A DNA stretch of 64,000 nt from Actinoalloteichus caeruleus DSM 43889 (GTDB lineage: Bacteria > Actinomycetota > Actinomycetes > Mycobacteriales > Pseudonocardiaceae), in the NCBI RefSeq assembly GCF_000429185.2, contig NZ_AUBJ02000001.1, positions 310,001 to 374,000 of the forward strand, in the 5' to 3' direction. A program made the translations under genes and the position numbers. Shown one piece after another: positions 20,251-30,502 of the stretch (position 1 is its first letter; each line of letters begins with the position of its first letter). The notes below the pieces were generated by a model. That model made no database searches, had not been told where the DNA came from, and saw only the letters and a program-made list of their open reading frames with translations.

Positions 20251-20424
20251 GTGATCCGCCCTGCCGTGTTCCCTCGCACTCCGCACGCGGCGAACGCCGC
20301 GCCTCCCGCTGTCCCCCGGCGAGTCCGGAGGTCGCCGCGCGCGCTCCCGGGACGGGGGGACCCGGGCTGGCCGGCCGGCCCACCGCCGTCCTGGTCCCGG
20401 CGAGGGGCGGAGGTCCGGGGATGA
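20251..20424 (+). CDS. Possible leaderless 57-aa upstream ORF
   Basis: A GTG-started frame of 57 codons begins at the predicted transcription start. It ends in a TGA that overlaps the ATG of the VLRF1 gene (ATGA). Its product is Arg/Pro-rich with no recognisable domain, and third-position GC is about 80 percent, lower than that of its neighbours. It may be a coupled leader peptide or chance. The case rests on the promoter spacing and the overlap only. Confidence 0.25.
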   Translation: MIRPAVFPRTPHAANAAPPAVPRRVRRSPRALPGRGDPGWPAGPPPSWSRRGAEVRG

Positions 20425-21092
20425 GCAGGGTGCGCCAGGTCGCCGGCGGTGGCCGCGCGGTCGAGGTGTCCCCGGAACGCCTCGGGGGCTGGTTCCTCCG
20501 GTTCTCGGAGCGGCACGGCGGGGTGACGGGAACGGAGGTCACCGCCAGGGAGGTGCGGGTCGTGGGTGCGGACGGGGCCACCGCCACGGTGCTGGTGCCT
20601 TTCCAACCGCTGGTCGCGGGGCACGGCCGGTACCCGGGGCTCGAGGTGGGGCCGCTCGTGGACCACGCGCTCGCCCCGAGGTCGATCGGCCTGGTCCTGG
20701 TCCGGCTGGGCGGTCACAGCGTCGGCGTCGTCGAGAACGGCGCCGTGGTCGTCTCACGGACCGGACGACGGCAGGTGCACGGCCGCAACAAGGCCGGCGG
20801 GTGGTCCCAGCAGCGGTTCGCCCGCCGCCGGGAGGGGCAGGCGCGACTGGCGCTCGACGCGGCCGCCGACACCGTCGCCGAGGTGCTCGTGCCCCGGCTG
20901 GCCGCCCTGTCCGCCGTCGTGCTCGGCGGCGACCGCCAGGCCCTCGACGCCCTCCGGGCCGACCGCCGGCTCGCCGGGGTGTTCGCGCTGGCCGAGGACC
21001 GGGTGCTCGACGTGGGCGAACCCCGCCGCACGGTGCTCGACGAGGCCGCGCGGCGCGCGCGGGACGTGGAGATCGTGGTCAGGGACAGGTGA
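20421..21092 (+). CDS. acVLRF1-type peptidyl-tRNA hydrolase (Vms1-like release factor)
   Basis: The 223-aa protein carries the VLRF1 hallmark GGWSQQRFARRREGQ (near residues 120-134). The glutamine of this loop is the catalytic residue in the related eukaryotic Vms1/ANKZF1, which cleaves nascent chains from tRNA on stalled ribosomes. The core has the eRF1-like fold pattern (IGLVLVRLGGHSVGVVENG before the loop, AALSAVVLGGDRQALDAL after it). A role in ribosome-associated quality control is inferred from the family. It is followed by an ABC-F ATPase on the same strand. Its ATG overlaps the end of a possible mini-ORF. Confidence 0.7.
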   Translation: MSRVRQVAGGGRAVEVSPERLGGWFLRFSERHGGVTGTEVTAREVRVVGADGATATVLVPFQPLVAGHGRYPGLEVGPLVDHALAPRSIGLVLVRLGGHSVGVVENGAVVVSRTGRRQVHGRNKAGGWSQQRFARRREGQARLALDAAADTVAEVLVPRLAALSAVVLGGDRQALDALRADRRLAGVFALAEDRVLDVGEPRRTVLDEAARRARDVEIVVRDR

Positions 21093-21233
21093 TCGCCGCG
21101 GCGGCGGGCAGCGAAATCGGCTTGCCGTCGGCCCGTACACTCGGCATGTGGTCGGCATGGTGCGGGCAGCGGGCCCGGTCATGGTGATGACGGTTGGTGT
21201 GTGCGCTCGACCACGTTCGCATCGGAGTTTTTC

Positions 21234-22862
<1,629 letters not shown>

Positions 22863-23044
22863 TGTGATCCCGCCGAATGGCGGTCTACGCAGGTTGCGGG
22901 CGTGTGACGTGACCCGTCGTCGCGGCGGGAACACTTTGCGATGTTTTCCCATGATCGCCTGGCATTAACGCTGTTGGTGTTCGATCATTGCGGCGACAGG
23001 GGCCCGGGAGCGGCCCGACCTGCTCGGACGGAAGGCGGGACAAG

Positions 23045-23254
23045 GTGGCTGACCTGAAGAAGGGCGCCCGCATCACCGGCGCCGCACGGGACAAGCTTGC
23101 GAGCGACCTCAAGAGGAAGTACGAGAAGGGCGCGAGCATTCGCGCCCTGGCCGAATCGACGGGCCGTTCCTACGGCTTCGTGCATCGCGTGCTCAGCGAG
23201 TCCGGTGTGCAGCTCCGCGGTCGTGGCGGTGCGACCAGGAGCAAGAAGAAGTAG
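23045..23254 (+). CDS. Small helix-turn-helix protein, 69 aa
   Basis: This very basic 69-aa protein has a predicted HTH: DLKRKYEKGASIRALAEST then GRSYGFVHRVLSESG, ending in a Lys/Arg tail. The family is widespread in actinobacteria and, from memory, sits beside the ABC-F gene in mycobacteria (Rv1473A). It probably binds nucleic acid, but its target is unknown. The GTG is preceded by GGAAGG. The 180-bp gap upstream is relatively AT-rich (around 22930-22990) and probably holds its promoter, with a small 5-bp hairpin at 22870-22883 after the ABC-F stop. Confidence 0.75.
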   Translation: MADLKKGARITGAARDKLASDLKRKYEKGASIRALAESTGRSYGFVHRVLSESGVQLRGRGGATRSKKK

Positions 23255-23287
23255 GCGATGCCCCCAGGTGACGTCGCGGCTAGGCCT

Positions 23288-23325
23288 CCCGCCCGCGTGT
23301 CCGGACACCCCGGAACGCGGGCGGG
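23288..23325 (+). terminator. Hairpin after the small HTH gene
   Basis: An 11-bp perfect stem (CCCGCCCGCGT at 23288-23298 with 23315-23325) encloses a loop that contains the palindrome GTCCGGAC. It starts 33 bp after the HTH stop. The rest of the 300-bp gap up to 23554 shows no gene. Confidence 0.55.
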
Positions 23326-23554
23326 CCCGCGTCCGGCCTCGGAAGCGGGGCGTCCTCGGTCCAGGTGAACCGCCGTCACCCACGACCAGCCAGCCCGGCT
23401 GGACCCGGCCGTCACGAGAACGCCCCGCCACCCCCTTCCCGGCGGACCGGTCGCCAGCGATCATGGTCGGAACAGCTGGCCGAACGGGACGACGGCCGCT
23501 CCGGTGCTCCTCGCGTCGGGCCGCCCTCCCCCGTCGAGGGAGCGGGAGGGCACC

Positions 23555-24322
23555 GTGGAGGAACCGTTGCCGGGCGGGAACGCCGACGCCGGACAGGTGG
23601 TGCGGGTCGGGGACACCGTGCGTCGGCCGGGGAGGCCGTGGACCCCGGCGGTACTGGCCCTGCTGGCTCACCTGCGTGATCGAGGCCTGTCGTGGGTGCC
23701 CGAACCGCTGGGGGTCGACGAGCGGGGGCGGTCCGTCCTGCGCTACCTGCCCGGGGACAACCCGTTCCCCGCAGGTCTCTCCGCCTTCGCCACCGACTCC
23801 GCCGTCCACCGCGTCGGCGCGATGATCCGCGATCTGCACGACGCGGTCGCCGACTTCGTGCCACCAGTCGACGCGCGCTGGCAGGTGCTGTACCCGCACG
23901 CGGGGAACGAGATCATCGCCCACCAGGACCTGGCGCCCTACAACGTGCTGGTCCACGGCGACGAGTGGTACCTGATCGACTGGGACGCCGCCGCGCCCGG
24001 TGACCGGCTCTGGGACCTCGCCTACGCCCTGCGGGGTTTCGTCCCGTTGAGCGGGGACGGCGCGTGGGAACCGGGCGGTACCGAGCGGCGGCTGCGGCTG
24101 GTGGTGGACGGGTACGGCGCCACCGGCCCGGAACGGGAGCTCCTGGCCGGCCTGGTGGTCGAGCGGGTGAGATCGATGGCCGAACTCCTCCGGGAGGGGT
24201 GGCGGCACGGCCGGCAGCCCTGGGCGCGGATGTACGCCGAGGGCCACGGGCCGTACTGGGCGGCGGAGGCCGGGTTCGCCGCCGCACGCGTCGAGACCTG
24301 GCGGAGGGCGCTCCTCGCGTGA
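23555..24322 (+). CDS. Aminoglycoside phosphotransferase-fold kinase (APH family)
   Basis: The 255-aa protein has the APH/choline-kinase fold. The N-lobe begins with a beta strand region VVRVGDTVRR, the catalytic loop is IIAHQDLAPYNVLVHG (HxDxxxxN), and the metal-binding motif is YLIDWDAAAPGDRLWDLAYA. Related proteins phosphorylate small alcohols or antibiotics; the substrate here is unknown. GGGAGG precedes the GTG at 23555. The 17 extra upstream codons in the same frame are Arg/Pro-rich and unlikely to be used. It is convergent with the DUF1080 gene. Confidence 0.78.
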   Translation: MEEPLPGGNADAGQVVRVGDTVRRPGRPWTPAVLALLAHLRDRGLSWVPEPLGVDERGRSVLRYLPGDNPFPAGLSAFATDSAVHRVGAMIRDLHDAVADFVPPVDARWQVLYPHAGNEIIAHQDLAPYNVLVHGDEWYLIDWDAAAPGDRLWDLAYALRGFVPLSGDGAWEPGGTERRLRLVVDGYGATGPERELLAGLVVERVRSMAELLREGWRHGRQPWARMYAEGHGPYWAAEAGFAAARVETWRRALLA

Positions 24323-24380
24323 GCGGCGTCCCCCGCCAGGTCAGCTCCCGCCCCGGGTCAGCCCGCTCGGCGGCGCCCGA

Positions 24381-25112
24381 TCAGCGGCAGGACTCGACCA
24401 GCCAGATGTCGCGGAACTGCGTCCGGGTGTCCGGGTCGTGGTTCTGGAGCCCGATGTGCCCGACGGTCCCCCGGTCCGGGTCGTCACTGGTGAAGTCGTT
24501 CACCAGCTCTCCGTTGAGGTAGACCCGGTAGCGCTCGCCCTCGACGCGCAGCGCGTACCGGTTCCACTCGCCGACCGGCCTGGACGGGTGGGAGGTGGCG
24601 TCCTGCTGGTTGTAGATCGCTCCCGTCTTCTGCGGGTCGCCGCCGGGGTTGTCGTTGATCTGCACCTCGTACCCGTGGTCGACGGCGACCCAGGGGTCGT
24701 CACCCGGGTCGGGGAAGCGCAGGAAGACACCGGAGTTGTCGGTCTCGGCCGTCACCCTCCAGTCGAGGAACAGGGTGTAGTCGCCGAACGGGGCGCGGTC
24801 ATACCACAGCAGACCCATCCCGTCCCGGGTCTGGAGCGTGCCGTCCACGACGTCGAAGCCGCCCGGACCGGCCTGCGACCAGCCCTCCAGCGTCTCACCG
24901 TCCCACAGGCGGGTGATGCCGTGCCCGGGCAGGCCGCCGGGCAGGCCCGCGCAGCGCAGGGCACGGGGCACGTCCCGCGCCGAGGCTTCCGCCGCTTCCG
25001 GAACCGGGGTGTCCTGGGTGGAGGGGTCCGAGGAGGTCGGGGTGGGTCCGGCGAGGACACCGGGGGTCACCAGGGCGAGGCCGGCGACGACGGCCGAGAT
25101 GAGTGCGCGCAT
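24381..25112 (-). CDS. Secreted DUF1080 (3-keto-disaccharide hydrolase-like) protein
   Basis: The 243-aa protein begins with a signal peptide (MRALISAVVAGLALVTPGVLAG). A short Ser/Pro/Glu linker follows, then a DUF1080 jelly-roll domain with ITRLWDGETLEGWSQAG, GLLWYDRAPFGDYTLFLDW, NSGVFLRFPDPGDDP and GHIGLQNHD. Family members act on keto-sugars or bind glycans outside the cell. It lies 102 bp downstream of the large sugar-dehydrogenase gene, which carries a second DUF1080 domain of about the same size, so the two likely serve the same substrate. A strong hairpin at 25146-25181 separates them. Confidence 0.82.
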   Translation of the reverse strand: MRALISAVVAGLALVTPGVLAGPTPTSSDPSTQDTPVPEAAEASARDVPRALRCAGLPGGLPGHGITRLWDGETLEGWSQAGPGGFDVVDGTLQTRDGMGLLWYDRAPFGDYTLFLDWRVTAETDNSGVFLRFPDPGDDPWVAVDHGYEVQINDNPGGDPQKTGAIYNQQDATSHPSRPVGEWNRYALRVEGERYRVYLNGELVNDFTSDDPDRGTVGHIGLQNHDPDTRTQFRDIWLVESCR

Positions 25113-25145
25113 GACGTTCCCTTCTCCGTGTTGTCGGCATGGGGT

Positions 25146-25181
25146 GCCGGAGGGGGGCGGCACGCGCCGCCCCCCTCCGGC
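25146..25181 (-). terminator. 16-bp perfect hairpin after the sugar-dehydrogenase gene
   Basis: Arms at 25146-25161 and 25166-25181 pair perfectly with a 4-nt ACGC loop. It starts 34 bp past the stop of the 1401-aa gene and before the DUF1080 gene on the same strand. It could end or attenuate read-through. Confidence 0.6.
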
Positions 25182-25214
25182 CCGAGGGCCGTCCGAGCTG
25201 GTCGGTCGGTGCGA

Positions 25215-28200
25215 TCAGTCGCGTCGACCGATGTCGGACGAGACCGCGGCGTGGATGACCCGGGCCCGTTCCGCGGTGTCGAGCAGCCCCTCCGCCGCGA
25301 GGTCGGCGGTCAGCTGGCGGACGTGGGCGACGAACACGGCGTGGCCCGACCACTCCCTCGTCTCGTCCACCAGGTCGTTGACGGTGCACCCGTCATCCCT
25401 GACCCGGTTGGGGACGCCGCTGTCCTGGCCGGCGTGGACGGTCTCCCGGAGATCCGAGCCGGGGCAGGCGTCGTGGCGGATCACGAAGGAGAGCTCCGCC
25501 TCCTCCGACACCGCGCCCCCCGCCGTCCGCGAGCGGTAGCCCAGGACGTGTTCGCCCTCCTCCTCGCTGGTCAACGGTTCGGAGTAGGTGCTCCAGTCGC
25601 CGTCACCCCACCGGTACTCGATCTCGGTGCCCTCGCCGCCCTCCTCCACGGAGAGGGTGGCGGTAACGGGGGAGTGGTAGGTGCCCTCCCAGTCGCCGTG
25701 CGGGTCACCGTTGGGCTCGGCCGGGTCCAACGCCGCAGTGACCGCCGGGGCGCCGGGCGGCTGCTCGTCCTCACCCAACGGCTTGATCCGCAGGTTCCGG
25801 AAGCGCAGCTGCGAGTCGGCGTTCTCGACGCCGATGTGACCGCTCAGCCCCCGGCTGCCGTCACCGGTGTACTCGGTGACGATCCGGTCGTTCAGCGTCA
25901 CCGTGTACTGCTGGTCGACCACCTCGATCTCGAAGGTGTTCCAACCCCCGTACGGCGGATTGGCGGTCAGGTACTTCGCCGCCATGTAGCCGTTGATGGA
26001 GCCGGTCCGGTTGATGGCGTCGTCGACCCGGTCGAGGATCGCCACCTCGTAGCCCTGGTCCGAGGGCACCGAGAGGTCGCCCCGAGGGTCGGGGAAACGC
26101 TGGTAGAGACCCGAGTTCGCGCTGACGCTGTAGGTCTCGTACTCGGCCTCCAGCACGTAGTCGTCGAACTCCCGTTCGGCGTACCAGAGGATGCCCCGGG
26201 GGCCGTGCGGGCGCAGCGTGCCGTCCTCGTCGACGGTGAACCCGCCGCCGCCCAACTGCTCCCAACCGGCGAGGCTCTTCCCGTCGTAGAGGTTGAGGAA
26301 GCCGTCCTCGTCGGCCACCACCTGCCAGCTGGCGGCCGCCGTGGCCGTGGACAGGTCGGTGCGCAGGTTCAGGATGTCGGTGCCGTCCGCGCCACCGGTC
26401 ACGAGGGTGTCCCCGCCCCGGACGCAGCCGCCCCCGTAGCCGAGGCAGGCCACCACCCTCTCCTCCGAGGTGACCGTGCTCGCGTAGTCCAGGGTGACGG
26501 TGCCGTCCTCGTCCGGTGTGCCCACCGTGCGTTCCACCAGCAGGTGGGGGACCCCCTCGTCCTGCCCCGGGGGGAGGGGGCTGGCCGGGGACCGCCGGTA
26601 GACCTCCAGGGTGACCTCCGCGTCGCGGGCCTCCTCGCTGACCGTCGCGGTCACCGTGTGGGTGTCGTCGGTGGTCAGCTCGGCCTCGGCGGGGTCGACG
26701 GCCAGCGTTCCCGTGACCGCGTCGTGCACGGTCACCTCCACGGTGTCGGTCGCCCGCACCACCCCGTCCGGGTCGGTGACCGTCACCGTCGCCGTGTGCT
26801 CACCGGTCTCGGTGTAGGTGTGCTCCACGGCATCCCCGGACGCGGCGGCACCGTCGCCGAAGTCCCACTCGAAGGACGAGCCCTCCGGCAGCGCCTCGCC
26901 CTCCGCGGTGAAGGCCACGTCCAGCGGTGCCGGGCCGCGGTCGACGTCACCCACGGCCTCGACGTGCCGAGGTCCGGCCGCCCCGAGGCCCTGGAACGAG
27001 ATGTGGTCGAGGTCGAACAGGTTCGAGCCCTCTCCCGCGAAGACGAGGAACAGTTCGTGCGTGCCCCCGGGGTCGGTCAGTTCCACCGGGTCGAGGTCGA
27101 CGAACTCGCCGTCGCCCGAGGGCACCGGCAGCGTCGCGACCAGCTCCCCGTCCGGCGCGCCGAGGCGCAGCTCGACGGCACCCTCCGCGTCACCGGTGGC
27201 GACCCGCAGGTTGACCCCGTCGATGTTGAGCAGGTTCATCGGGCGGTAGGAGATCCAGTCGCCCGGGTCGATCTCGGTGACGACCTGACCGCCCTCGGCG
27301 CCCTCCCGGTCGCCGACGCTGATCCCCTCGGACGAGGAGAAGTGCTGCGCCTGCTTGGTCTTGGGCTGGAGGATGATCTCCTGCTCGCTCGTCGTCGAGC
27401 CCACGCCGTCCGAACCCCGGTCCGAGTAGCTGGTCCGCGCCACCCAGAACAGGTTCGCGTCACCGCTGTGCGAGCCGGACTCGGGGGAGAACACGCCCTG
27501 GCAGTTCTGGAAGTTGTCCTGCGGGTGGGCGTGCGTGTCGTGCCCGAGCGCCGTCTGCGTGGTCACCTCCGTGCAGGAGATGCCGTCGCCGATCGACCCG
27601 TCCTCGACGTCGTCGACCTCGACGCGGTACGCGATCTGGTCCTCCCAGTCGAACATGCTGCCGTCGGGAGGCGTCGAGAAGCGGACGTCGGGCGCGTTGT
27701 TGCCGATGGTGATCGTGATGCGTTGCACCGTCTCGCGACCGGCGGTGTTGCTGACCGTCAGCTTGGCGTGGTAGATGCCGTTCTCGGCGTAGGTGTGCCG
27801 CGCGGTCGGCCCCTCGGCGTCGTCCACGCCGTCACCCTCGAAGTCCCAGGCGAAGGTCAGCTCACCGCCGTTGGGATCCGTGCTCCGGCTGGCGTCGAAG
27901 GACACCGGCAGCGGGGCCTCACCGGAGGTCTGGTCGACGCTCAGCTCCACGGCCGGCGACTGGACGCCCTGGGTGTGGTCGATGCGGTACAGGCCGGCGT
28001 AGGTGCCCGGCGTGAAGAACCCACCGCCGTACTCGAGGACGTAGAGCGAGCCCTCCGGCCCGAACTCCATGTCCATCGGCTGGTTGAAGTCGAGCTCCTC
28101 GAGGAACGGCGTCATCGACTCGTACTCGCCGGACTCGTCGAACCGGACGTCGGCGACGAAATTGCGGGAGTATTCGTAGAAGAAGTGGGCGCCGTCGAAG

Positions 28201-29420
28201 GACTCGGGGAACTTCGTGTTCGACTCGAGGTCGGGGTCGTAGCGGTAGACGGGGCCGCCCATGGCGGTATTGCCGCCCTCGCAGGGCAGCTCGGGGAATT
28301 CGTCCGAGCAGCCGTAGGAGTACCAGACGTCCGCCGCCGTGGCCGGGGGGAGCTCGGCGAGGCCCGTGTTGTTCGGCGAGTCGTTGACCAGGTTGGCGCA
28401 GTCGAAGGTCTCACCCGACTGACCGTTGGTGAAGTCGTAGTCCACGTAGGGGGTGTTGTTCCCCATGCAGTACGGCCAGCCGCCGTTGCCGGGCCCGTCC
28501 ATCAGGTAGACCTCGTCGAAGGCCTCCGGACCGCGTTCCGGGTGCGCGTCCCGCGCGTCCGGGCCCACGACGCCGAGGAAGATCCGCCCGGTCTCCTGGT
28601 CGACGCTGAAGCGGAAGGGGTTGCGCAGGCCCATGTAGTAGATCTCCGGGCGTGTCCCCTCGGTCCCCTCCTCGAAGAGGTTGCCCTCGGGGATGGTGTA
28701 CCCGCCGTCGTCCTGGACCGTGATCCGCAGCAGCTTGCCGCGCAGGTCGTTGGTGTTGCCGGAGGAGCGCTGCGCGTCGAAGGGTTCCCGTCCCTCCCGC
28801 TCGTCGATCGGGGTGTACCCGTCGGACGCCCAGGAGTTGGTGTTGTCCCCGGTGGAGAGGTAGAGGTTGCCCTCCGCGTCGAAGTCGATGTCGCCACCGA
28901 CGTGGCAGCACAGGTCCCGCTGGGTCGGCACCTCCAGGATGACCTGCTCGCTGGCGAGGTCGAGGGTGTTGCCGTCCAGTTGGAAGCGGGAGAGGACGTT
29001 GCGCGGTTGCGGGTCCGGCGGGGCGTAGTAGGTGTACACCCAGCCGTTGTCCTCGAAGTCCGGATCGAGGGCGATGCCCTGGAGCCCGTCCTCCTCACCG
29101 GCGTAGACCTCGATGTGGCCGGCGGTCGTCACGTTGTACGAGTTGGGGTCGAAGATCTTGATGGTGCCCCGGCGGTCGGTCATGAGCACCCGGCCGTCCG
29201 GTGCCACGGCCAGGGCCATCGGCTCCCCGACGTCCTCGGTGAGCTGGATCTTCTCGAAGTCCCCGTCGACGGCCGCGTACGGCCGGAGCGTCGCCGTCGA
29301 GCTGACGTGGACGGCGTCGTCGGGATCGTCCGGTTGGGCCGCTGCCGGCGGACCGGCGAGCGGGAGCAGCAGCGCGGCCGCGGCGAACGCGGTCACCGCA
29401 CGGCGGCGTGACAATGACAT
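25215..29420 (-). CDS. Secreted multidomain PQQ-type sugar dehydrogenase with PKD, CBM and DUF1080 domains
   Basis: The 1401-aa exported protein begins MSLSRRRAVTAFAAAALLL, a twin-arginine-like signal. Rough layout is: residues 50-475, glucose/sorbosone dehydrogenase beta-propeller (DGLQGIALDPDF, DLCCHVGGDIDF, GLRNPFRFSVD); 490-575, PKD (FAWDFEGDG); 680-810, CBM6/35-like (DWISYRPMNLL, FDLDHISF); 826-897, second PKD (FEWDFGDG); 900-1030, unassigned; 1035-1215, DUF1080 (LYDGKSLAGWEQLG); 1240-1312, Ig-like; 1317-1401, helical FIVAR-like tail. It probably oxidises sugars outside the cell, and the cofactor is inferred from the family. Neighbours are a DUF1080 protein and a divergent TetR regulator. 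Confidence 0.85.
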   Translation of the reverse strand: MSLSRRRAVTAFAAAALLLPLAGPPAAAQPDDPDDAVHVSSTATLRPYAAVDGDFEKIQLTEDVGEPMALAVAPDGRVLMTDRRGTIKIFDPNSYNVTTAGHIEVYAGEEDGLQGIALDPDFEDNGWVYTYYAPPDPQPRNVLSRFQLDGNTLDLASEQVILEVPTQRDLCCHVGGDIDFDAEGNLYLSTGDNTNSWASDGYTPIDEREGREPFDAQRSSGNTNDLRGKLLRITVQDDGGYTIPEGNLFEEGTEGTRPEIYYMGLRNPFRFSVDQETGRIFLGVVGPDARDAHPERGPEAFDEVYLMDGPGNGGWPYCMGNNTPYVDYDFTNGQSGETFDCANLVNDSPNNTGLAELPPATAADVWYSYGCSDEFPELPCEGGNTAMGGPVYRYDPDLESNTKFPESFDGAHFFYEYSRNFVADVRFDESGEYESMTPFLEELDFNQPMDMEFGPEGSLYVLEYGGGFFTPGTYAGLYRIDHTQGVQSPAVELSVDQTSGEAPLPVSFDASRSTDPNGGELTFAWDFEGDGVDDAEGPTARHTYAENGIYHAKLTVSNTAGRETVQRITITIGNNAPDVRFSTPPDGSMFDWEDQIAYRVEVDDVEDGSIGDGISCTEVTTQTALGHDTHAHPQDNFQNCQGVFSPESGSHSGDANLFWVARTSYSDRGSDGVGSTTSEQEIILQPKTKQAQHFSSSEGISVGDREGAEGGQVVTEIDPGDWISYRPMNLLNIDGVNLRVATGDAEGAVELRLGAPDGELVATLPVPSGDGEFVDLDPVELTDPGGTHELFLVFAGEGSNLFDLDHISFQGLGAAGPRHVEAVGDVDRGPAPLDVAFTAEGEALPEGSSFEWDFGDGAAASGDAVEHTYTETGEHTATVTVTDPDGVVRATDTVEVTVHDAVTGTLAVDPAEAELTTDDTHTVTATVSEEARDAEVTLEVYRRSPASPLPPGQDEGVPHLLVERTVGTPDEDGTVTLDYASTVTSEERVVACLGYGGGCVRGGDTLVTGGADGTDILNLRTDLSTATAAASWQVVADEDGFLNLYDGKSLAGWEQLGGGGFTVDEDGTLRPHGPRGILWYAEREFDDYVLEAEYETYSVSANSGLYQRFPDPRGDLSVPSDQGYEVAILDRVDDAINRTGSINGYMAAKYLTANPPYGGWNTFEIEVVDQQYTVTLNDRIVTEYTGDGSRGLSGHIGVENADSQLRFRNLRIKPLGEDEQPPGAPAVTAALDPAEPNGDPHGDWEGTYHSPVTATLSVEEGGEGTEIEYRWGDGDWSTYSEPLTSEEEGEHVLGYRSRTAGGAVSEEAELSFVIRHDACPGSDLRETVHAGQDSGVPNRVRDDGCTVNDLVDETREWSGHAVFVAHVRQLTADLAAEGLLDTAERARVIHAAVSSDIGRRD

Positions 29421-29455
29421 GCTTCGTCCTTTCCAGACAGGGCACAGCCAGGGGT

Positions 29456-29483
29456 GTGTTCTCCCCGCCGCCACGGAGAACAC
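29456..29483. promoter_or_regulatory. Perfect 9-bp inverted repeat in the leader of the sugar-dehydrogenase gene
   Basis: GTGTTCTCC and GGAGAACAC are separated by 10 nt, 36 nt upstream of the ATG at 29420. The 420-bp gap up to the TetR gene is more AT-rich than the rest of the window and should hold both divergent promoters. This repeat is the clearest operator or leader-hairpin candidate in it. Confidence 0.4.
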
Positions 29484-29798
29484 CCTTCCGCCCTCGCGGG
29501 GTGAATGCTAGGAGTCCCGGTGGGAAAAAGCACGGGGTTAATTTTCGCCCATTGCTGTGCTATGGAAGTGGCGATCCTCTGCCATGTGAGTGAGGGCGGG
29601 TCTCTCAATTCCGTCACTGTGCGTGGTTCGCGGGCTCGGTGATCCGTGGAATTAGACGATTCGGGTTCGGCGGATTGTTCTCCTTTCGGGTTCGTCCATT
29701 GCGCGAACAAAGGAAAATCGCCGACCCCGGTCACTCGGCCGATCGGTTCGCGACACGTGCGGGTCCTCCGGGTACCTCGGGCCCGCCCGGCGTGCGGG

Positions 29799-29804
29799 TA
29801 TCTT
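29799..29804 (+). promoter_or_regulatory. -10 box of the TetR regulator gene
   Basis: TATCTT lies 35 nt before the ATG at 29840. This leaves room for a short leader that includes the GGGAG ribosome binding site. Confidence 0.4.
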
Positions 29805-29839
29805 CCGGGCGAGGACGACCGACGGGAGCTGAACCCGGT

Positions 29840-30448
29840 ATGGGGCGACGTGGGGAACGCCGGGAGCTGCTGGCGGAGGCCGCGATCGAGGTGCTGGCCG
29901 CCGTCGGTGGGCGAGGGCTGACACATCGGGCGGTGGATCGTGAGGCGCGCGTCCCGGAGGGGACGACGAAGAACTACTTCCCCTCCAGGGAATCCCTCCT
30001 CGCGGCCATCGCCGACCACCTGGCGGAGGACCACAGGGCCGCCGTCGCCAGCCTGCGCAGGCACACCCCCGAGTCGGTGACCGCCGGCCAGCTCGACGCC
30101 CTGTACCGGGGCATGTTGCGGCGTTCCACCGGCGTGGGCCGGTCCCGGCTCCTCGCGTTGCTCGAGCTCTACCTGGAGTCGATCCGCCGGCCCAGCGTCC
30201 GCGACGCGTTGGGTTCGATGGCCCTGGCGAATACCGACGCGACCATCGCCCTGCACGAGAGCGCGGGCCGGCGCCTGACCCGGGCCCAGGCCGGCCGCCT
30301 CGACGCCTACCTGCTGGGGCTCTCCCTGCTGCTGCTCGCGCTGCCCGCCGACGTGCTGCGCGGCGCGGGCCTGGACCCGGCGCCGCTGCCGACCGACGCC
30401 ATCAGCGACGGGCCGGAACGTGACGGCGGGCCCGGCTCACCGAGGTGA
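29840..30448 (+). CDS. TetR family transcriptional regulator
   Basis: The 202-aa protein has an N-terminal TetR HTH (residues about 5-50: ERRELLAEAAIEVLAAVGGRGLTHRAVDREARVPEGTTKNYFPSRESLL, with the typical YFxS/RESL end). A helical ligand-binding domain follows, with LLALLELYLESIRRP. The frame is open for 67 codons upstream, but the ATG at 29840 has a GGGAG site and the family N-terminus. It is divergent from the 1401-aa secreted sugar-dehydrogenase gene and so may control it. The ligand is unknown. Its stop lies inside a strong hairpin shared with convergent secDF. Confidence 0.8.
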   Translation: MGRRGERRELLAEAAIEVLAAVGGRGLTHRAVDREARVPEGTTKNYFPSRESLLAAIADHLAEDHRAAVASLRRHTPESVTAGQLDALYRGMLRRSTGVGRSRLLALLELYLESIRRPSVRDALGSMALANTDATIALHESAGRRLTRAQAGRLDAYLLGLSLLLLALPADVLRGAGLDPAPLPTDAISDGPERDGGPGSPR

Positions 30449-30460
30449 ACCGGGCCCGCC
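30425..30460. terminator. Bidirectional hairpin, tetR / secDF
   Basis: GGCGGGCCCGG (30425-30435) pairs with 30450-30460 and TCACC with GGTGA inside it, leaving one mismatch. The hairpin overlaps the tetR stop codon and lies 42 bp from the convergent secDF stop. Confidence 0.6.
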
Positions 30461-30502
30461 AACCACCGCCCCCGGGGCGCGCACCGCGACCCGGGGGAAC
30501 CG

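Noticed and set aside
24438-29411. A 1657-codon open frame on the forward strand
   Set aside because: It is antisense to the sugar-dehydrogenase gene, has a biased Val/Arg/Gly/Asp composition and no domains. Such frames arise from high third-position GC.
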